DNA of 64,000 bases from assembly GCA_036260945.1 (NCBI GenBank), contig DATALT010000002.1, positions 310,001-374,000 on the forward strand, written 5' to 3'. Below, one piece after another: positions 18,125-26,075 of this stretch. Below the pieces are notes generated by a model, which did not search any database, was not told the origin of the DNA, and saw nothing but the letters and a program-made list of their open reading frames with translations. Source of the DNA: Candidatus Babeliales bacterium. Lineage in GTDB: Bacteria; Babelota; Babeliae; Babelales; JACPOV01. Positions within the stretch are counted from its first letter, which is position 1, and every line of letters begins with the position of its first letter. The position numbers and the translations under genes were made by a program.

Positions 18125-19621
18125 TTACTCAGCAATATTGGTCGTGAAATTAATTGGGGTTGCGGGCAATGGTGAAACCGCGACGTTAGTGATGCCATTG
18201 AAATTAGTGCCGTTATTGTTCGCAAAATTAGCATAAAATTTATTAAGCGGCGCTGTTACATTCAGATCGCTAAAGCCGAATGTTGTGTTTCCTGTTGCCG
18301 TATTGCTGCGAACTTGAAATGCGCGCGTTGCAGCAGCAAGAGCAAACCCAGAAACTGAATTGTTTTGCGCAAAATTATTGAGCACGATTCCGTCGGTGCC
18401 GCCTTCAAAATTAAATCCGTTACGATTATTTTTCGATTTGCAATTCTCAAGACTTATTTGGTTACAATTTGCTCGAAATCCATCAAATTGATTATTATCG
18501 GCAATGCATGATTCTAGCGATGTATTATTGTTCTCTATAGAAAAACCGTGTCCACTATTAATATTTCCGCTTGATTGGCATTGCTCATAAAGAAACCCGG
18601 TACATGCCGTTTGCTGAAAACCATTTCCTCGATTTCCGTATGCAACGCATTGGTTGATAAGAAAATTGGAGCAATTGCCAAATGAAAAACCAGGGCCGGC
18701 AGTCGAGCTTCCAATCCCCGTACCAAACGCATAACATTTTGAAATTATGGAATTCTGAGCGTTAAAAGAAACGCCATTTGAGATAAGAATTCCAGCTGTC
18801 CTGCATAATGCTGCAAAGCAATTGCTAATCAAACAGCGGTTAATTCCATTTGCTAAAATGCCTACGTTGTTATTAAAAAGAAAAACATTGTTTATCTCAA
18901 TTTGCTGGCAGCCGGGAGAGAGAAATATACCATTGGATGCAAAATTGATCAGCGCACCATTCTGAATAGTTACATTGCTTCGAGCGTTTACCTGGATGCC
19001 GTTTATAGTCAATCCCGTGCCGCTCACGGTACCAATATTTGTGGCGTTGCCATTTGATGTATTATTTGTTCCAAAGTTTGGATTCGTATTGATCCCATTT
19101 ATAGAATTTATAGAATTAACCGTATTATTATTCTGATTTTGGTTAGTGGTAATATTTGGGAATGTACCGCTCGGGAGAGTGCTGATGCTTTGTATGTTAT
19201 TTTGAAGGTTTCCAAAAGTTGTATTGTTCTGAAAATTGGTGCCAACGTTTGTGATCGCTCCGCTGTTATTACTTGCTATAATATAGTTGCCAAATCCGCT
19301 AAGGGTTTGATTATTTAAATCAAGAACTACGTTGTTTGCGTTGATGGTAATGAGCGTTGCGCCCGGTCTTGATAGGGCAATATTTTCAACAACGCAATAA
19401 GTTCCTGCAGTATTAATAGTATACGGTATGTTTCTCGAATTAATTTGCGTTGAGAGAACGCAATTGGTCCGCACTTGATCAGTTGGATTTTGATCGATAA
19501 ATGCCGTTATTGCTTCTTCAGTTTTACTAATAATCTCGGTTTCATTATTATCATCCTGAGCATTTAAAAAAGATATGTTGCACAATAAAAAGAACACAAA
19601 CAAAAAATTAATATTTTTCAT
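18125..19621 (-). CDS. Secreted right-handed beta-helix repeat protein
   Basis: 498 residues from the ATG at 19621; a TTG six codons upstream is less likely. Signal peptide MKNINFLFVFFLLCNISFLNA. After about 60 residues comes a beta-helix start (ITINANNVVLDLNNQTLSGFG), an Asn/Thr/Gly-rich low-complexity insert at about 110-185, then regular coils (VTIQNGALINFASNGIFL, EINNVFLFNNNVGILAN, LISNCFAALCRTAGILIS). The pattern is that of NosD/pectate-lyase-like solenoids, which bind or cleave polysaccharide or serve as surface adhesins. No catalytic residues are identified. Confidence 0.7.
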   Translation of the reverse strand: MKNINFLFVFFLLCNISFLNAQDDNNETEIISKTEEAITAFIDQNPTDQVRTNCVLSTQINSRNIPYTINTAGTYCVVENIALSRPGATLITINANNVVLDLNNQTLSGFGNYIIASNNSGAITNVGTNFQNNTTFGNLQNNIQSISTLPSGTFPNITTNQNQNNNTVNSINSINGINTNPNFGTNNTSNGNATNIGTVSGTGLTINGIQVNARSNVTIQNGALINFASNGIFLSPGCQQIEINNVFLFNNNVGILANGINRCLISNCFAALCRTAGILISNGVSFNAQNSIISKCYAFGTGIGSSTAGPGFSFGNCSNFLINQCVAYGNRGNGFQQTACTGFLYEQCQSSGNINSGHGFSIENNNTSLESCIADNNQFDGFRANCNQISLENCKSKNNRNGFNFEGGTDGIVLNNFAQNNSVSGFALAAATRAFQVRSNTATGNTTFGFSDLNVTAPLNKFYANFANNNGTNFNGITNVAVSPLPATPINFTTNIAE

Positions 19622-19665
19622 GGAACTACTTTTCTGCAACGAGTGAACAGATGATTAGCTCATTT

Positions 19666-20118
19666 CTAGCCCAGCCGGCAACGCAGAGTCAATGATTTAT
19701 AAATAGGAGGAACTAGGAGTGCGGCCCCTGGGATTAATGTTGTAATAGCTATGCCCAAGCAGGTACGCCTCCGCTGATTAAAATTTGCATACTGCGGCCT
19801 CAGCTTTGCTCCTTCATCTTTAAGATTACGTCGCCGATGCGGGATGCTTCCTAACAGCGATTGGCCAGTTTGATCACTCTGGGCACGAAGCATAATTTTT
19901 TGATTGTAGAGATTGATAAGTAGATTATTATTGGCAATTTTAAGATGCGCTATTTTTTTTGCTTTACGAAAATTATATTCACCGTAGATGCATGAAGCTA
20001 AAGAGATGGTAAGGAAAGATAAGGCAAGTTTTTCACTCATACCATTTTCGGCAAAAGAGGGTATGGCAATTATGAAAGAAAGAAAAATAGCAGTGCGTTG
20101 CGTGAATCTGAAAGTCAT
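19666..20118 (-). CDS. Small membrane or secreted protein, unknown
   Basis: 150 residues. A signal-like N-terminus (TAIFLSFIIAIPSFAEN) is followed by a second hydrophobic stretch (KLALSFLTISLASCIYGEY), a basic central region and a third hydrophobic stretch near the C-terminus (LGIAITTLIPGAALLVPPIY). No family recognised. It lies 9 bases after yicC on the same strand and may be cotranscribed. Confidence 0.5.
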   Translation of the reverse strand: MTFRFTQRTAIFLSFIIAIPSFAENGMSEKLALSFLTISLASCIYGEYNFRKAKKIAHLKIANNNLLINLYNQKIMLRAQSDQTGQSLLGSIPHRRRNLKDEGAKLRPQYANFNQRRRTCLGIAITTLIPGAALLVPPIYKSLTLRCRLG

Positions 20119-20127
20119 CTCAATTGC

Positions 20128-21021
20128 TTATACAATATTTTGAACTTGCTCGCGGGCTTTTTCTAGCTCTACTTTAATATTAATTGCGTGAGTGCTGATT
20201 GCAGCATCGGAGCATTTTGATGTGATGGTATTTATTTCGCGTGCCATTTCCTGCAAGATAAAATCGAGGCGGCGCCCCTTTTCAATTTCTGGAGCGTGCA
20301 CCGTTTTTAAAAAAGTGGTCATATGGCTTTTGAATCGAACAATCTCTTCGTTAATATCGATTTTATCGAGTTCAAAATAAAGAGCATTGCGTTGTGAGTC
20401 GGCCATTTCTTGATTACTTGTATCAAGTGTTGCCAAACGAGCAGTAGTTTTCTCTTTTTTAGCCTTCATGAAAATCGCCGCCTCTTTTTCAAGAATCGCC
20501 ATTTCTGCGTGCGAGTTTTGCATGCGCTTTTCAAGATCTTTCAACAAAGCAGCTCCTTCAACCTCGCGCGTCTTATCAAGCTGGGCGATTAAATCGGCTA
20601 GCGCTTGCATAATCGGTGTGCGCAGCGATTCATCGGCAGTTTGTTCTTCAAAGGTGAAAATATTAGGAAGTGAAACGATATCCGAAAGCATAGGCTCGCC
20701 TTCTATCTTGGTGCTTTTCTTAATTAACTCTAGCGCATTCAGATAGCTTTTGACTGTTGGCATATCGACTTGCACCGGGCCTTTGAACGAATTGGCACTC
20801 ATTGCATGAATAAGAAGCGTAACATGCCCGCGAATAAGATGTTCTTTGAGCTGCTTGATAAATTCAAGTTCTAAAAACTGCAAAGCGTTTGGCATTTTGC
20901 AGGTAGTTTCAAAAAATCGAGAATTGAGCGATTTAACGCTCATCGTCAGTAAAACGGTCGACCCGTCAGCTTTTTTAAGTTGAATATTTTTCAGGGCAAA
21001 ACCGGTCATACTGACAACCAT
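20128..21021 (-). CDS. yicC: YicC family endoribonuclease
   Basis: 297 residues with AAGGAT before the ATG. N-terminus MVVSMTGFA and VKSLNSRFFET are the family signature; the C-terminal domain ends GRRLDFILQEMAREINTI and KVELEKAREQVQNIV. YicC proteins are cytoplasmic endoribonucleases involved in RNA turnover in other bacteria. It sits in a leftward run with yebC, ruvB and rodA. Confidence 0.9.
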   Translation of the reverse strand: MVVSMTGFALKNIQLKKADGSTVLLTMSVKSLNSRFFETTCKMPNALQFLELEFIKQLKEHLIRGHVTLLIHAMSANSFKGPVQVDMPTVKSYLNALELIKKSTKIEGEPMLSDIVSLPNIFTFEEQTADESLRTPIMQALADLIAQLDKTREVEGAALLKDLEKRMQNSHAEMAILEKEAAIFMKAKKEKTTARLATLDTSNQEMADSQRNALYFELDKIDINEEIVRFKSHMTTFLKTVHAPEIEKGRRLDFILQEMAREINTITSKCSDAAISTHAINIKVELEKAREQVQNIV

Positions 21022-21074
21022 AAATATCCTTTAAATTTCCAGAAAGCGTGATATTAATTTTTTTTGAGGTGATT

Positions 21075-21788
21075 TTATGATCCTAAATTGGTGTAAACGT
21101 TTTGAACATCGTCATGCTCTTCGAGCTCATTGAGAAACTCAACCGCTTTTTCCGTTTGCTCTGCGGTAAGTGGTGTTGTATTTTGCGCTACCCATTCAAT
21201 TTCAGCGCTTTCAATCTTGAGCCCAAGTGATTTAACGACTTCTTTAATCGATTCTAATGCTTTTGGTTCGCATGTGATTGTAAAAAGATCGTCATCTTGA
21301 GACAAATCTTTGATATCAAAATCGATTAATTTTTCCATCAATTCATCTTCGCTGCTTTTTCCCATCGCCTGAACCACGCCCAGCTTGTGGAACATCCAAC
21401 CGACCGAGCCCGCTTCGCCAAGAGAGCCGCCTTTTACGGTGAAAATGCGACGAATTTCGGCAACGGTGCGATTTTTATTATCGCTGAGCGTATCAACCAT
21501 GACCGCAATTCCGTAGGGCCCGTACCCCTCGTACATTTGTTCTTCATAGTTCGCGCCCGGTAGTTCGCCAGTACCTTTTTTTACGGCACGCGTAATGTTT
21601 TCCATTGGCATGTTCGCTTCGCGCGCTTTTTCTATCAAAAGGCGAAGGCGAGGGTTGCCTGATGGATCACCGCCGCCACGTGCAGCTACAGAAATTTCCT
21701 TACTGAGGCGCGAGAAAACTTTTCCGCGCTTATTATCAATGGCCGCTTTTTTGCGTTTTATCGTTGCCCATTTGGAATGACCAGACAT
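21075..21788 (-). CDS. yebC: YebC/PmpR family protein
   Basis: 237 residues, usual length. N-terminus MSGHSKWATIKRKKAAIDNK is diagnostic; KGTGELPGANYEEQMYEGYG and GGSLGEAGSVGWMF are also conserved. Members are described both as transcriptional regulators and, more recently, as factors that help ribosomes through difficult proline-containing stretches. AGGAGA lies before the ATG. It starts 8 bases after ruvB ends, the common yebC-ruv linkage. Confidence 0.93.
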   Translation of the reverse strand: MSGHSKWATIKRKKAAIDNKRGKVFSRLSKEISVAARGGGDPSGNPRLRLLIEKAREANMPMENITRAVKKGTGELPGANYEEQMYEGYGPYGIAVMVDTLSDNKNRTVAEIRRIFTVKGGSLGEAGSVGWMFHKLGVVQAMGKSSEDELMEKLIDFDIKDLSQDDDLFTITCEPKALESIKEVVKSLGLKIESAEIEWVAQNTTPLTAEQTEKAVEFLNELEEHDDVQNVYTNLGS

Positions 21789-21796
21789 ACATTCTC

Positions 21797-22816
21797 CTAG
21801 ATGGAAAATAAATCTTTTTGCCCAAGAAACTTGTTTCTTAAATAAGATAATGCCTTATGGGGAATCTGTCGACCCCTGGCCGTCTTTTCAAGATAACATT
21901 TTCTCATTAAAAACGGCTCAATTACTTCTTCTATCGTATCTTTGTCCTCCCCAATGAGCGAAGCGAGGGTTTCAACGCCGACCGGCCCGCCATTAAACTG
22001 TTCGATAATTCTCCGCAAAAGCATATTATCGATGGCATTAAGGCCATCTTGATCTATCCCTAAAAATTCGAGCGCTTTACCTACCATAATATCATCTGCG
22101 GGCACATCATGCACTTGCGCAAAATCTCGCACGCGACGCACAATCTTTTTAGCGATACGTGGCGTGCCTCGTGCGCAGCGCGCGATCATCAATGCTGCAT
22201 TTTCCGATATGCTTAGTTTTAAGAATTGAGCGCTTTGCATAATAATTTTTTGGAGTTCTTCATCGTTATAAAAATCGATCCGTTCAACAATACCGAACCT
22301 ACTGCGTAAAGGAGCAGAAATCATGCCACTTTTAGTTGTTGCTCCAATGAGCGTGAACGGTTGAAGCGGGAGCGTGACCGTTTTTGCCCCGGCTCCTTGC
22401 CCAATGATGACATCCACATTAAATTGCTCCATCGCGGTATAAAGCACTTCTTCTACGTTTGATGGCATGCGGTGAATTTCATCGATAAAAAAAATATCTC
22501 GCGGCTCTAGATTGGAAAGGAGCGCAACTAAATCACCGGTTCTTTCTAGCATCGGTCCGCTTGCAATTTTGATACCAACGTTCATTACATGCGCCATGAT
22601 GGTGGCAAGCGTTGTTTTTCCCAATCCAGGAGGCCCAAAAAGTAAAAGGTGATCCAATGGTTCACTGCGCATTTTGGCAGCTTGGGTATACAATGCTAAT
22701 TTTTTTTTAAGTTCTTCTTGCCCTAAATAATCTTCGAATGTTTTGGGTGCAAAATCGTGCGATCGCTCTTCAAGCGTTTCTTGTGTGAGCAGCGTTATTG
22801 GTGAAACATCGTTCAT
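21797..22816 (-). CDS. ruvB: Holliday junction branch migration ATPase RuvB
   Basis: 339 residues. Walker A GPPGLGKTT at 61-69, Walker B FFIDEIHR at 109-116, sensor 1 GATTKSG, then the arginine-finger area PLRSRFG. The C-terminal winged helix includes GGPVGVETLASLIGED and GRQIPHKALSY. It drives branch migration with RuvA. No ruvA or ruvC is next to it. Confidence 0.95.
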   Translation of the reverse strand: MNDVSPITLLTQETLEERSHDFAPKTFEDYLGQEELKKKLALYTQAAKMRSEPLDHLLLFGPPGLGKTTLATIMAHVMNVGIKIASGPMLERTGDLVALLSNLEPRDIFFIDEIHRMPSNVEEVLYTAMEQFNVDVIIGQGAGAKTVTLPLQPFTLIGATTKSGMISAPLRSRFGIVERIDFYNDEELQKIIMQSAQFLKLSISENAALMIARCARGTPRIAKKIVRRVRDFAQVHDVPADDIMVGKALEFLGIDQDGLNAIDNMLLRRIIEQFNGGPVGVETLASLIGEDKDTIEEVIEPFLMRKCYLEKTARGRQIPHKALSYLRNKFLGQKDLFSI

Positions 22817-22889
22817 AATTAATTTCTTTTTGCTGAGAGTGCGTTACTGAAGTCAATGTATCGAGAGGATGGGTAAAACGCAATGATCA

Positions 22890-24005
22890 TTAATCACCAA
22901 TATAATATCGTCTGATGGTTATACCATTGATCCAACCAAGACTCGCGAGCGTTATCCACAGATTTGAGATACCGTAACTAATGAGCGGAAGTGGAATTCC
23001 AACTACAGGCAGTAAACCAGTAACCATCGCAATATTAATAATGCATGCTAAAATGCAGTGAATTAAAAGACCTAATGCTAGAAGTTGTGGAAAAAAGCTT
23101 TTTACGGTACTAATCAAATATAAAATGCGTGCAAAAAGAAGCATATATAAAAAAATAATTACAAATGCCCCCAGCAATCCCCATTCTTCGCAAATGACAG
23201 AAAAAATAAAATCGGTACGGCTTTCCGGTAAAAACATTAATTTATTTTGTGTCCCTTGCAGAAAACCTTTTCCCGTGATTCCGCCAGAGCCGATCGCGAT
23301 TTTCGATTGCTCAATTTGATATCGTTCTTTATGCGCATCTCCTTCACCCAAGAAAACGGCGATTCGTTGTTTTTGATACGGTTTGAGGAATTTCCACATA
23401 ATCGGAGCGCAAAGAGCTGCTGCTAAAAATCCCGCAATAAACAATTTTTTATCCAGGCCCGCGATCCAGAGCAAGATCGCGCCTGCGAATGTAATTAAAA
23501 GAGCGGTGCCAAGATCTGGTTGTTTTCTAATGAGAAGTGCGCTTACTGCCAGTACAATCATGATGGGAAAAAAATCGCTCATCGAATATTTAGGAGAATC
23601 GTTTTGAGAATATAAATGATTCGTAATAAACGCAGGGAAGAAAAGTTTGGATACTTCAGATGGCTGAAATTTAAAGAAAACAAGATCGACCCATCGTTGC
23701 CCGCCCATGCCGATCGAGCCTTTTACCAGAGTGAATATCAAAAAGCCGATCACTGAAATATATAAAAAATATCCCCAGCGCATTAATGTGCGATAATCTA
23801 TAATGCAAAAAAAGAAATAAATACCGAGCGCCGAGCAAGCACCAAAAAATTGTTTTTTAAAAAAAATAGAATAGGGCATTTCTGGTTTAGTTGTTGCGCT
23901 ATATATAAAAAGAAGACCTATGCTCATTAAAATGAGCATGAGGCCAAAGCTTATCCAATCGAAATAACGTATTGAGCGACGAACAGCTTGCAGTAATTCG
24001 GTCAT
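22890..24005 (-). CDS. rodA: Rod-shape SEDS protein RodA (peptidoglycan glycosyltransferase)
   Basis: 371 residues with about ten membrane segments. Conserved SEDS motifs include FQPSEVSKLFFPAF, RKQPDLGTALLI, GKGFLQGTQNK, FLPESRTDFIFSVICEEWG and PLPLISYGISNLW. It polymerises glycan strands from lipid II together with a PBP2, neither of whose usual neighbours (mreBCD, mrdA) is nearby. Its presence implies a peptidoglycan wall. A TTATCCACA match inside the gene is likely chance. Confidence 0.92.
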   Translation of the reverse strand: MTELLQAVRRSIRYFDWISFGLMLILMSIGLLFIYSATTKPEMPYSIFFKKQFFGACSALGIYFFFCIIDYRTLMRWGYFLYISVIGFLIFTLVKGSIGMGGQRWVDLVFFKFQPSEVSKLFFPAFITNHLYSQNDSPKYSMSDFFPIMIVLAVSALLIRKQPDLGTALLITFAGAILLWIAGLDKKLFIAGFLAAALCAPIMWKFLKPYQKQRIAVFLGEGDAHKERYQIEQSKIAIGSGGITGKGFLQGTQNKLMFLPESRTDFIFSVICEEWGLLGAFVIIFLYMLLFARILYLISTVKSFFPQLLALGLLIHCILACIINIAMVTGLLPVVGIPLPLISYGISNLWITLASLGWINGITIRRYYIGD

Positions 24006-24063
24006 CCTCTTCTCCGTTCTTGAGTGCTTCCAAGTTTATGGAAAATTGTATCTAATGATAAAA

Positions 24064-24933
24064 CTAGTTTTCAAGAAGAGAAGGATCTGGCAGCTGAGCA
24101 AACTTAATAGCTGCACATTCATTTTCTGATGCCAGTATTGAATAATACGAAGATGGGAGAGATCTTTCCTGCATTCCTTGATAGATTATTTTATAATATT
24201 GTTTGAAGAGATCTAGTGCGCTATTTTCAAGAGAATAGGTAAGTTCACCAAACTCATTTTTTCCATCATGCGCTTGAAAAATAGATTCATCAAGCATAGC
24301 AAAAATCGTGTGACGGACACTTTCGATCGTTTGCGCCATATGTGAGTTTTTTTCTGAATTTGCATCGTTTTCAAGTGCGCTTAATGAATCAGCTACAGCA
24401 CGCATGTTCTCTGATTGGCGCCCATAATTGTTTTGTGCTTTAGTTAGCAATTGCATAATCTTATTTTTTTGAGCATTGCAAGATTTTATAGCTACATTTG
24501 CTGCTTGCTCTGCACACGATTGGAAAACTTTCAATAACTCTCTATTAGAATGATTCGATAATTGATCGATGACATTTTCATGAAGCGCGATGATTGTTTT
24601 GATTCGTGGGTGCAAAGCTTGGATGTTATCAACAGATATTTTTAAACCTTCGATACCTACCTGATCAAAACTGCGACGTATATTTTTTTCTGCTACAAGG
24701 GCAAAAGTTGCTAATTCATTTGCATAATAAAGGCAAGCTTTTTGCGATTGAGCGCGATAAATAGAGAGGAAAATAACGTTGCTCAGTAACTGAATTTCTT
24801 GGTTGGTGAAAGAATTATCGATCCAGATTTTTTTCTCGATCGTGGGAATTAGTTCATCGACGAAACTATTTTCAGAAAAAATACGAGCGCTGAGTGATAG
24901 AAAAACAATAAGTAGAGGGAATATTTTTTTCAT
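24064..24933 (-). CDS. Secreted all-helical protein of unknown function
   Basis: 289 residues from the ATG at 24933; an open frame extending upstream only runs through tRNA-Pro. Signal peptide MKKIFPLLIVFLSLSARIFS. The rest is predicted helical with heptad-like stretches, two internal Cys residues in an AEQAANVAIKSCNAQ context, and no known domain. It begins 20 bases after the tRNA-Pro 3' end on the same strand, so both may come from one transcript. Confidence 0.6.
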   Translation of the reverse strand: MKKIFPLLIVFLSLSARIFSENSFVDELIPTIEKKIWIDNSFTNQEIQLLSNVIFLSIYRAQSQKACLYYANELATFALVAEKNIRRSFDQVGIEGLKISVDNIQALHPRIKTIIALHENVIDQLSNHSNRELLKVFQSCAEQAANVAIKSCNAQKNKIMQLLTKAQNNYGRQSENMRAVADSLSALENDANSEKNSHMAQTIESVRHTIFAMLDESIFQAHDGKNEFGELTYSLENSALDLFKQYYKIIYQGMQERSLPSSYYSILASENECAAIKFAQLPDPSLLEN

Positions 24934-24953
24934 AATCGGGTATATAAAAAAAA

Positions 24954-25030
24954 TGGTCGGGGTGGCCAGACTCGAACTGGCAACCCCTCGCTCCCAAAGC
25001 GAGTGCGCTATCCAATTGCGCCACACCCCG
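24954..25030 (-). tRNA. tRNA-Pro (TGG)
   Basis: 77 bases, acceptor stem CGGGGTG / CACCCCG, discriminator A and encoded CCA. Anticodon stem CTCGC/GCGAG with loop TTTGGGA gives TGG. T-loop TTCGAGT is present. Confidence 0.95.
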
Positions 25031-25054
25031 ACTAATATTTATTGACGTAAAAGA

Positions 25055-25083
25055 AGTGTATCTATTTTTTTTATCTGTTGCAA
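25055..25083 (-). promoter_or_regulatory. Candidate promoter for tRNA-Pro
   Basis: On the minus strand TTGCAA (25083-25078), 17-base spacer, TACACT (25060-25055), about 25 bases before the tRNA. Confidence 0.42.
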
Positions 25084-25123
25084 GCGGAATTACACCATAT
25101 TTACGAATTGCTGCTTTCTGAAT

Positions 25124-25642
25124 TTAGTGAATTTCTAGGTTGCTTGTTATCAGGTTTATTTGCAGGTCGATAACAGGCTTTATCGTTGACTCGTGGGTGT
25201 TATACACCGTGTTGCCGCATGAAATAGCATCGTTATTTGGCAGTTTATAGCTTGCAAATGTCGCATTAATTTTGACACTTGTCGGAATCAACGGATTAGT
25301 AATAACTTTTACCGAGCTGCAAAAAGAATCGATGATTATGTTATGCGGAATTTCTGGATCAAACGCCCGTAGATCGATAGTTAAACTACTAAAACCGATT
25401 CGATAATTTTTTTCTATACTTTGATGCGTAATGGTAGAACTTGAAAACCAAGTTGCTGAAGGATTGACTTCGTTTGTTTTGAAGGTAGTGATAACTGAAA
25501 ATCCTAAATAAATGAGCAGACCGCCAAAGAGTATTCGCACTACCGGTAAATCGATGCCAAGAAGAGCTTTCAATAATACTGAAATACCAAAAATAATGAG
25601 AAGCGTGCCCCACAAGAGTTCGGAGGTTAAAAGTGCTTTCAC
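25124..25642 (-). CDS. LiaF/DUF5668-like membrane protein
   Basis: 172 residues. Two membrane segments at about 8-28 and 34-52 flank a short loop with GIDLPVVRILFG. The C-terminal 110 residues form a predicted beta-rich domain (RIGFSSLTIDLRAFD, KINATFASYKLP), which resembles the soluble part of cell-envelope stress proteins of the LiaF group. Its membrane hairpin closely resembles the 46-residue protein upstream. Confidence 0.6.
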   Translation of the reverse strand: MKALLTSELLWGTLLIIFGISVLLKALLGIDLPVVRILFGGLLIYLGFSVITTFKTNEVNPSATWFSSSTITHQSIEKNYRIGFSSLTIDLRAFDPEIPHNIIIDSFCSSVKVITNPLIPTSVKINATFASYKLPNNDAISCGNTVYNTHESTIKPVIDLQINLITSNLEIH

Positions 25643-25658
25643 GAGATGTATCCTTTTA

Positions 25659-25799
25659 TTAAATGAGCATTGAAATGCCCAGCGCTATAAGAATAACGCC
25701 AGGAAGAAATCGCATCGGTAAGTCGATGCCGGCAGATTTTAAAATCATTGAGCCGCCGATAGCAATAAGAATTGAACCTGAAAAGAAACTTGAGTTCAT
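25659..25799 (-). CDS. 46-residue two-helix membrane protein
   Basis: ATG at 25799 follows the tRNA-His 3' end by 16 bases. Sequence features are two hydrophobic segments (GSILIAIGGSMILKSA and FLPGVILIALGISMLI) joined by GIDLPMR. This matches the hairpin of the next gene, where GIDLPVVR is in the same place, so it is a truncated or minimal paralog. An open frame continues upstream through the tRNA but is not coding. Confidence 0.55.
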   Translation of the reverse strand: MNSSFFSGSILIAIGGSMILKSAGIDLPMRFLPGVILIALGISMLI

Positions 25800-25815
25800 A
25801 AATAACTTCTTAGAA

Positions 25816-25892
25816 TGGGGTGAATGGTGGGGATCGAACCCACGGCCACCAGAGCCACAACCTGGTGCTCTACCAACTGAGCTACATTCACC
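25816..25892 (-). tRNA. tRNA-His (GTG)
   Basis: 77 bases counting the extra 5' G (G-1) that pairs with C73, a hallmark of tRNA-His. Acceptor GTGAATG / CATTCAC, encoded CCA. Anticodon loop TTGTGGC gives GTG. Confidence 0.95.
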
Positions 25893-25907
25893 ATTAATGT
25901 AGTCAAA

Positions 25908-25936
25908 AGTATACGAGTTTTCGGGCAAAATGCAAA
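25908..25936 (-). promoter_or_regulatory. Candidate promoter for tRNA-His
   Basis: Minus strand TTTGCA (25936-25931), 17-base spacer, TATACT (25913-25908), 15 bases before the tRNA. It may also serve the two membrane protein genes downstream. Confidence 0.55.
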
Positions 25937-26075
25937 TTTTTAGAAAAAAAGGAGCATCCGTGGTCAGTCTTAGAGTTGCGGGTGCGTTTTGCTTTTTTTT
26001 CTAATGCGTGCTATTTTGAATAGATGCGGATTTTGCAAAAATTTGATAATCGCAATTTGAATTTGGTGGTGGGTT

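Noticed and set aside
17941-18147. 68-codon plus-strand frame between dnaE and the beta-helix gene
   Set aside because: Weak start inside the dnaE initiation region, basic low-information sequence, ends inside the beta-helix gene.
22952-22960. Perfect DnaA box TTATCCACA
   Set aside because: Lies alone inside rodA with no cluster or AT-rich unwinding region, so not taken as oriC.
24803-25045. 80-codon plus-strand frame over tRNA-Pro
   Set aside because: Antisense read-through of the tRNA (GVARLELATPRSQ), no ribosome site.
25663-25902. 79-codon plus-strand frame over tRNA-His
   Set aside because: Antisense to the tRNA and the 46-residue gene; sequence typical of tRNA shadows.
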